A DNA stretch of 23,796 bases from Tubiluchus corallicola. Taxonomy: Eukaryota; Priapulida; Priapulimorpha; Priapulimorphida; Tubiluchidae. Below, in pieces: positions 18,136 to 23,796 of the stretch (the stretch's first letter is position 1; each line of letters opens with the position of its first letter). The notes beneath the pieces were generated by a model. That model was not told where the DNA came from. It saw only the letters and a program-made list of their open reading frames with translations, and searched no databases. The DNA is taken from assembly GCA_030141605.1 (NCBI GenBank), contig JAQGDQ010000272.1, positions 287,501 to 311,296 of the forward strand, written 5' to 3'. The translations under genes and the position numbers were made by a program.

Positions 18136-18844
18136 CAGGGATGAGAATTTTCCGCGGATACGCGGAATTCCGAGTTTTTGGAAGACCAGTAGTGCCATTT
18201 TTGTAAATCGCGTAAATTCGTCGAGAAAATTTTTACGGACCCAGTACATTATTTCACAAGCTGACTGCTAGTTGGCAGGCCGTCACTTTGTTTACATCAC
18301 GTACATCAGTGTAACCACGTGTATATCTCTATGTATAAAAATATAGAATCAATTGTGTGGAGTTATTTGAGTCAATTGCAGCCAGGTTTTATATACTTTT
18401 GCATAGGAGCGGCCAGTTCTTAGGCATTTTTAAGACAATTAGGTATCATGCATCCTTGATAGTTGGGTCACTTTGTTTACATCACGTGCATCAGTGTAAC
18501 CACGTGTAGATCTCTATGTATAAAAATATAGAATCTGTTGTGCGGAGTTATTTGAGTCAATTGCAGACAGTTTTTATATACTTTTGCATAGGAGCGGCCA
18601 GTACTTAGGCATTTTTGAGACAATTAGGTATCATGCATCCTTGATAGTTGGGTATTTTAAATTATACATGAAACAAGGTAATTGATATTTTAAGTCCACT
18701 TAGAGGCTCTCTATGCTCACAAAATTGTAATTTGTTGCTAGCTGCAAGGGGGCTTTGTCTCCCATGAATCCCCATCGGGACCTATGCGGCCCCAAAACAC
18801 CGGCCTGTTTTAGAGTTTTTTGCAATTTGTCATTCTCATCCTTG
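18136..18844 (+). mobile_element. MITE family 1, copy 4, with internal duplication
   Basis: Starts CAGGGATGAGAATTTTCCGC and ends CATTCTCATCCTTG. It keeps the TTCCGCG/CGCGGAA hairpin. The segment beginning TCACTTTGTTTACATCACGT at 18283 recurs at 18468, a tandem duplication of about 185 bp, making this copy longer than the 528 bp of copy 3. The flanks TATTTC and TATTCT may be a decayed 6-bp target duplication. Confidence 0.82.
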
Positions 18845-18975
18845 TATTCTACTGCCCTTTTACTTTTGGAACACCCGGTATTTTGGCACAAATGTTCTTA
18901 TGTTTTCTGTGTAGCACAAAGTTGCACGTTAACGTCACACGCGGTGAACTAACCTCTCTGCCATTTAAATTCTAG

Positions 18976-19147
18976 CATCTACGTCAAGTGGGCGTGGTAG
19001 GCAAATTTGTGGAGTTTTTCGGCCCCGGAGTGGCCCAGTTGTCCATCGCCGACCGTGCTACAATTTCCAACATGTGCCCAGAGTACGGCGCCACCGTCGG
19101 TTTTTTCCCTGTTGATGATGAGAGCATTGTTTATCTTAAGCAAACTG
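18976..19147 (+). CDS. IRP/aconitase exon 7 (residues 266-322 plus split 323)
   Basis: After AAATTCTAG it reads [19 protein letters not shown], then L-S-I-A-D-R-A-T-I and [19 protein letters not shown], ending V-Y-L-K-Q-T plus one base. These are strictly conserved aconitase/IRP blocks; [10 protein letters not shown] is nearer IRP1 than IRP2. It ends ACTG before GTGAGC (donor 19148), phase 1. Its last 25 nt plus the donor are the first unit of an 18-unit tandem array, so many copies of this exon's end and donor follow in the intron. Confidence 0.97.
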
Positions 19148-19630
19148 GTGAGCATTGTTTATCTTAAGCAAACAGGTGAGCATTGTTTATCTTAAGCATA
19201 CAGGTGAGCATTGTTTATCTTAGGCAAATAGGTGAGCATTGTTTACCTTAAGCAAACAGGTGAGCATTGTTTATCTTAAGCAAACAGGTGAGCATTGTTT
19301 ATCTTAGGCAAATAGGTGAGCATTGTTTACCTTAAGCAAACAGGTGAGCATTGTTTATCTTAAGCAAACAGGTGAGCATTGTTTATCTTAGGCAAATAGG
19401 TGAGCATTGTTTATCTTAGGCAAATAGGTGAGCATTGTTTACCTTAAGCAAACAGGTGAGCATTGTTTATCTTAGGCAAACAGGTGAGCATTGTTTATCT
19501 TAAGCAAACAGGTTAGCATTGTTGATCTTAAGCAAACAGGTGAGCATTGTTTATCTTAATCAAACAGGTGAGCATTGTTTATCTTAAGCAAACAGGTGAG
19601 CATTGTTTATCTTAATCAAACAGGTGAGCA
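19123..19630 (+). repeat. 28-bp array amplifying the exon 7 end and its splice donor, 18 units
   Basis: Eighteen units with strictly regular 28-bp spacing begin AGCATTGTTTATCTTAAGCA at 19123, 19151 and so on to 19599, with a 4-bp remnant after 19626. The first unit is coding (S-I-V-Y-L-K-Q-T) plus the authentic donor. Later units carry AACAG|GTGAGC or AATAG|GTGAGC; one (GT at 19512) has GTTAGC. The derived CAG|GTGAGC fits donor consensus better than the authentic CTG|GTGAGC. Use of any later donor meets an in-frame TAA at 19165-19167. Confidence 0.97.
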
Positions 19631-19850
19631 TCATTGGTGACTGCTTTCCTCTGGTATTTCTAAACTAATTCCTGTTTTTCATTATTAAGCTATTACTATT
19701 GATTTTTCTTTACTCTAGGCTTAGTTATATTTGTTATAAAGAAATCTTGCAATTACAAATATTTACACTGGAGATTTTTCCTTTTGCTTTTTGTCATTTT
19801 TGTTAATTCTCTTGTGTCTGCTTTGCTGAAACTTGAAAATATGTTAATTT

Positions 19851-20016
19851 ATGCACCTCAAATTCAACGTGGATCATCTCAGCTTAGAAATAACATAGAA
19901 TGATGAACTTGGTATCAAAACGATCCTCATGAAATGGAGATTCAGCATATGTGAATAACTAGAAAAGCCTAATTGCTGACTTGTGGTCGATTTTGCTATG
20001 CAAGCACACATTTAAT
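19851..20016 (-). repeat. Dispersed repeat family E, copy C (inverse, partial)
   Basis: Reverse complement of the left part of copies A and B: GATCCTCATGAAATGGAGAT at about 19921, AACTTGGTATCAAAACG, and the end GTGGTCGATTTTGCTATGC then AAGCACACATTTAAT. Only about 165 bp of the family remains. Confidence 0.82.
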
Positions 20017-20056
20017 GATTTTATTGTCAAATTTTTGAACACACCATGTTGTTTAG

Positions 20057-20157
20057 GTCGTGATGGTGACAAGGTTCAGTACATTGAAGCTTACTTAAGA
20101 GCAAATAGAATGTTTCGCAATTTTTCTAATCCCAACGAAGACCCCATTTTTTCCGAG
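20057..20157 (+). CDS. IRP/aconitase exon 8 (completes residue 323, then 324-356)
   Basis: After TTGTTTAG it completes Gly323 and reads R-D-G-D-K-V-Q-Y-I-E-A-Y-L-R-A-N-R-M-F-R-N-F, then N-E-D-P-I-F-S-E. Human IRP1 has TGRDEEKLKYIKKYLQAVGMFRDF here. It ends before GTAAGT (donor 20158), phase 0. The next expected exon, leading to the conserved VSGPKRPQDRV-type block, is outside the window. Confidence 0.95.
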
Positions 20158-20520
20158 GTAAGTACTTTATATTTTAATTTTATTTTATTTTAATCTTATT
20201 TGTGGATAATCGTTTTCTATTAGCTTGGGGCCTCCGGTTGTCCGTCTCAAAATTGACCAAATTCCGTTTCAAAGAATCGTCAATTCCGTTTCAATTCTGC
20301 TTCACAGAAATTAGATGCTGTAACTAATATTTACCATCAAATTATGTGATAGATTGTAATTAAAAAATAAATTTTTATACGAATTAAGTATGTAGTCTGT
20401 CAGGTATTTGTATTTGGTTAAAATAAAATGAAGATTTGAATATATAAGATTGTATTCTAGATTATTATATGTAATCATATAATATATCGTATATCTAGTC
20501 ATTTTTGTGTCATTAAATTG
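20158..20520 (+). other. Intron 8, first part
   Basis: Very AT-rich intronic DNA after the consensus donor GTAAGT. It has a short internal echo (AATTCCGTTTCAA at about 20260 and 20283) and no coding exon. Confidence 0.5.
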
Positions 20521-23500
20521 TGATTGGTTGAATTAGATGCAAGTGTTGTCATAAAATGTGTGATTGGTTGAATTTGATGCAAATGTTGTCATAAAATGTG
20601 TGATTGGTTGAATTTGATGCAAGTGTTGTCATAAAATGTGTGATTGGTTGAATTAGATGCAAATGTTGTCATAAAATGTGTGATTGGTTGAATTAGATGC
20701 AAATGTTGTCATAAAATGTGTGATTGGTTGAATTAGATGCAAATGTTGTCATAAAATGTGTGATTGGTTGAATTTGATGCAAATGTTGTCATAAAATGTG
20801 TGATTGGTTGAATTAGATGCAAATGTTGTCATAAAATGTGTGATTGGTTGAATTAGATGCAAGTGTTGTCATAAAATGTGTGATTGGTTGAATTAGATGC
20901 AAGTGTTGTCATAAAATGTGTGATTGGTTAAATTAGATGCAAATGTTGTCATAACATGTGTGATTGGTTGAATTAGATGCAAATGTTGTCATAACATGTG
21001 TGATTGGTTGAATTAGATGCAAATGTTGTCATAAAATGTGTGATTGGTTGAATTAGATGCAAATGTTTATAAATTATGCAATGTTGTCATAAAATGTGTG
21101 ATTGGTTGAATTAGATGCAAGTGTTGTCATAAAATGTGTGATTGGTTAAATTAGATGCAAATGTTGTCATAACATGTGTGATTGGTTGAATTAGATGCAA
21201 GTGTTGTCATAACATGTGTGATTGGTTGAATTAGATGCAAGTGTTGTCATAACATGTGTGATTGGTTGAATTTGATGCAAATGTTGTCATAACATGTGTG
21301 ATTGGTTGAATTAGATGCAAGTGTTGTCATAACATGTGTGATTGGTTGAATCAGATGCAAATGTTGTCATAACATGTGTGATTGGTTGAATTAGATGCAA
21401 GTGTTGTCATAACATGTGTGATTGGTTGAATTAGATGCAAGTGTTGTCATAACATGTGTGATTGGTTGAATCAGATGCAAATGTTGTCATAACATGTGTG
21501 ATTGGTTGAATTAGATGCAAGTGTTGTCATAACATGTGTGATTGGTTGAATTAGATGCAAGTGTTGTCATAACATGTGTGATTGGTTGAATTTGACGCAA
21601 ATGTTGTCATAAAATGTGTGATTGGTTGAATTAGATGCAAGTGTTGTCATAACATGTGTGATTGGTTGAATTTGATGCAAATGTTGTCATAACATGTGTG
21701 ATTGGTTGAATTAGATGCAAGTGTTGTCATAACATGTGTGATTGGTTGAATTAGATGCAAGTGTTGTCATAACATGTGTGATTGGTTGAATTAGATGCAA
21801 ATGTTGTCATAACATGTGTGATTGGTTGAATTAGATGCAAATGTTGTCATAACATGTGTGATTGGTTGAATTAGATGCTAGTGTTGTCATAAAATGTGTG
21901 ATTGGTTGAATTAGATGCAAGTGTTGTCATAAAATGTGTGATTGGTTGAATTAGATGCAAATGTTGTCATAACATGTGTGATTGGTTGAATTAGATGCAA
22001 GTGTTGTCATAACATGTGTGATTGGTTGAATTAGATGCAAGTGTTGTCATAAAATGTGTGATTGGTTGAATTAGATGCAAATGTTGTCATAAAATGTGTG
22101 ATTGGTTGAATTAGATGCAAATGTTGTCATAAAATGTGTGATTGGTTGAATTAGATGCAAATGTTTTCATAAAATGTGTGATTGGTTGAATTAGATGCAA
22201 GTGTTGTCATAACATGTGTGATTGGTTGAATTAGATGCAAATGTTTTCATAAAATGTGTGATTGGTTGAATTAGATGCAAGTGTTGTCATAAAATGTGTG
22301 ATTGGTTGAATTAGATGCAAATGTTGTCATAAAATGTGTGATTGGTTGAATTAGATGCAAGTGTTGTCATAAAATGTGTGATTGGTTAAATTAGATGCAA
22401 ATGTTGTCATAAAATGTGTGATTGGTTGAATTAGATGCAAATGTTGTCATAACATGTGTGATTGGTTGAATTAGATGCAAGTGTTGTCATAAAATGTGTG
22501 ATTGGTTGAATTAAATGCAAATGTTTTCATAAAATGTGTGATTGGTTGAATTAGATGCAAGTGTTGTCATAACATGTGTGATTGGTTGAATTAGATGCAA
22601 GTGTTGTCATAAAATGTGTGATTGGTTGAATTAGATGCAAGTGTTGTCATAAAATGTGTGATTGGTTAAATTAGATGCAAATGTTGTCATAAAATGTGTG
22701 ATTGGTTGAATTAGATGCAAGTGTTGTCATAACATGTGTGATTGGTTGAATTAGATGCAAGTGTTGTCATAACATGTGTGATTGGTTGAATTAGATGCAA
22801 ATGTTTTCATAAAATGTGTGATTGGTTGAATTAGATGCAAGTGTTGTCATAAAATGTGTGATTGGTTGAATTAGATGCAAGTGTTGTCATAAAATGTGTG
22901 ATTGGTTGAATTAGATGCAAATGTTGTCATAACATGTGTGATTGGTTGAATTAGATGCAAGTGTTGTCATAACATGTGTGATTGGTTGAATTAGATGCAA
23001 GTGTTGTCATAAACTGTGTGATTGGTTGAATTAGATGCAAATGTTGTCATAACATGTGTGATTGGTTGAATCAGATGTAAGTGTTGTCATAACATGTGTG
23101 ATTGGTTGAATTAGATGCAAGTGTTGTCATAAAATGTGTGATTGGTTGAATTAGATGCAAGTGTTGTCATAAAATGTGTGATTGGTTAAATTAGATGCAA
23201 ATGTTGTCATAAAATGTGTGATTGGTCGAATTAGATGCAAATGTTGTCATAAAATGTGTGATTGGTCGAATTAAGTGCAAGTGTTGTCATAACATGTGTG
23301 ATTGGTTGAATTAGATGCAAGTGTTGTCATAAAATGTGTGATTGGTTGAATTAGATGCAAATGTTGTCATAAAATGTGTGATTGGTTGAATTAGATGCAA
23401 GTGTTGTCATAACATGTGTGATTGGTTGAATTAGATGCAAGTGTTGTCATAACATGTGTGATTGGTCGAATTAGATGCAAGTGTTGTCATAACATGTGTG

Positions 23501-23796
23501 ATTGGTTGAATTAGATGCAAGTGTTGTCATAAAATGTGTGATTGGTTGAATTAGATGCTAGTGTTGTCATAACATGTGTGATTGGTTGAATTAGATGCAA
23601 GTGTTGTCATTAACTGTGTGATTGGTTGAATTAGATGCTAGTGTTGTCATAACGTGTGTGATTGGTTGAATTAGATGCAAGTGTTGTCATAACATGTGTG
23701 ATTGGTTGAATTAGATGCAAGTGTTGTCATAAAATGTGTGATTGGTTGAATTAGATGCTAGTGTTGTCATAACATGTGTGATTGGTTGAATTAGAT
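20521..23796 (+). repeat. 40-bp minisatellite/satellite array, about 81 units, continues past the window
   Basis: The unit is TGATTGGTTGAATTAGATGC plus AAGTGTTGTCATAAAATGTG. The period is exactly 40 bp throughout, except for one 58-bp unit at 21041-21098 holding an 18-bp insertion. Recurrent variants are ATGCAAAT/ATGCAAGT, ATAAAATG/ATAACATG and TTAG/TTTG/TCAG. On the minus strand each unit reads AACCAATCA, a full NF-Y (CCAAT-box) consensus; about half have the octamer ATGCAAAT; ACATGTG units contain an E-box. No coding potential. Confidence 0.98.

Larger units (their letters stand above)
3787..23796 (+). other. Iron regulatory protein / cytosolic aconitase gene, 5' part (exons and introns)
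   Basis: Eight exons with GT/AG borders join into one 356-codon frame: lengths 94 (from the ATG), 169, 138, 70, 184, 140, 172 and 101 nt sum to 1068, exactly 3 x 356. An optional ninth exon of 351 nt (12614-12964) also keeps frame. Family knowledge: IRP1 is a cytosolic [4Fe-4S] aconitase that loses its cluster under iron shortage and then binds iron-responsive elements in mRNAs; IRP2 only binds RNA and is degraded when iron is plentiful. Visible motifs belong to aconitase domains 1-2. The cluster cysteines, RNA-contact arginines and domain 4 are encoded downstream of the window. ACO1 or IREB2 cannot be assigned cleanly: the body is IRP1-like but the insert is IRP2-like. The promoter and any untranslated first exon were not identified; no IRE hairpin was recognised upstream. 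Confidence 0.95.

Noticed and set aside
20521-23796. The 40-bp array as a CRISPR array
   Set aside because: Units are contiguous with no unique spacers, and the context is a metazoan intron.

Overview
The window is animal nuclear DNA: AT-rich, intron-rich and full of tandem arrays and short inverted-repeat transposons. It carries the 5' half of one split gene on the + strand, an iron regulatory protein / cytosolic aconitase (IRP/ACO1-IREB2 family). Eight exons found by translation and GT/AG borders (3787-3882, 6323-6491, 8731-8868, 14222-14291, 14866-15049, 16753-16892, 18976-19147, 20057-20157) join without a frame break into 356 codons, from the start ATG at 3789 to a point matching about residue 357 of the roughly 889-residue family. 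The remaining 60 percent (the [4Fe-4S] cysteines, the C-terminal swivel domain, the stop codon and polyA site) lies beyond 23796. The species cannot be named; the layout suggests an invertebrate.

The main discovery is a ninth, frame-neutral exon at 12614-12964, between the exons ending at 8868 and starting at 14222. It encodes a 117-residue insert at the same protein position as the IRP2-specific domain of vertebrate IREB2. It shares that domain's PNPGGG start and its CPFH ending, the Cys-Pro/His heme-regulatory motif. The rest of the protein reads more like IRP1 than IRP2. The locus therefore looks like one IRP1-type gene carrying an IRP2-type regulatory cassette, which may be skipped or included by splicing.

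Layout: 1-3786 is upstream DNA or a 5' intron with two dispersed repeats and a CTCF-like site. The introns hold the following. Intron 1: an ACTG run, a CAGGGATGAG-type MITE, a 580-bp dispersed repeat and a 92-bp array. Intron 2: a composite inverted-repeat element and a 1.1-kb TA-flanked element whose end is amplified into 66-bp repeats. Intron 3: a 21-bp array, a 1-kb TA-type element holding an 83-bp triplication, a 660-bp MITE, the cassette exon, and 37-bp and 94-bp arrays. Intron 4: a compound microsatellite. Intron 5: a MITE, a dispersed repeat and a 34-bp array. Intron 6: a hairpin, a hAT-type MITE and another CAGGGATGAG MITE. Intron 7: a 28-bp array that amplifies the exon end together with its splice donor. 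Intron 8: a huge 40-bp array running off the window.

Two arrays, the 28-bp and the 34-bp, carry a splice-donor consensus in nearly every unit. The 40-bp array carries an NF-Y box and an octamer-like site in nearly every unit. No rRNA, CRISPR, operon or bacterial feature is present, and most long open frames in the window come from tandem arrays.
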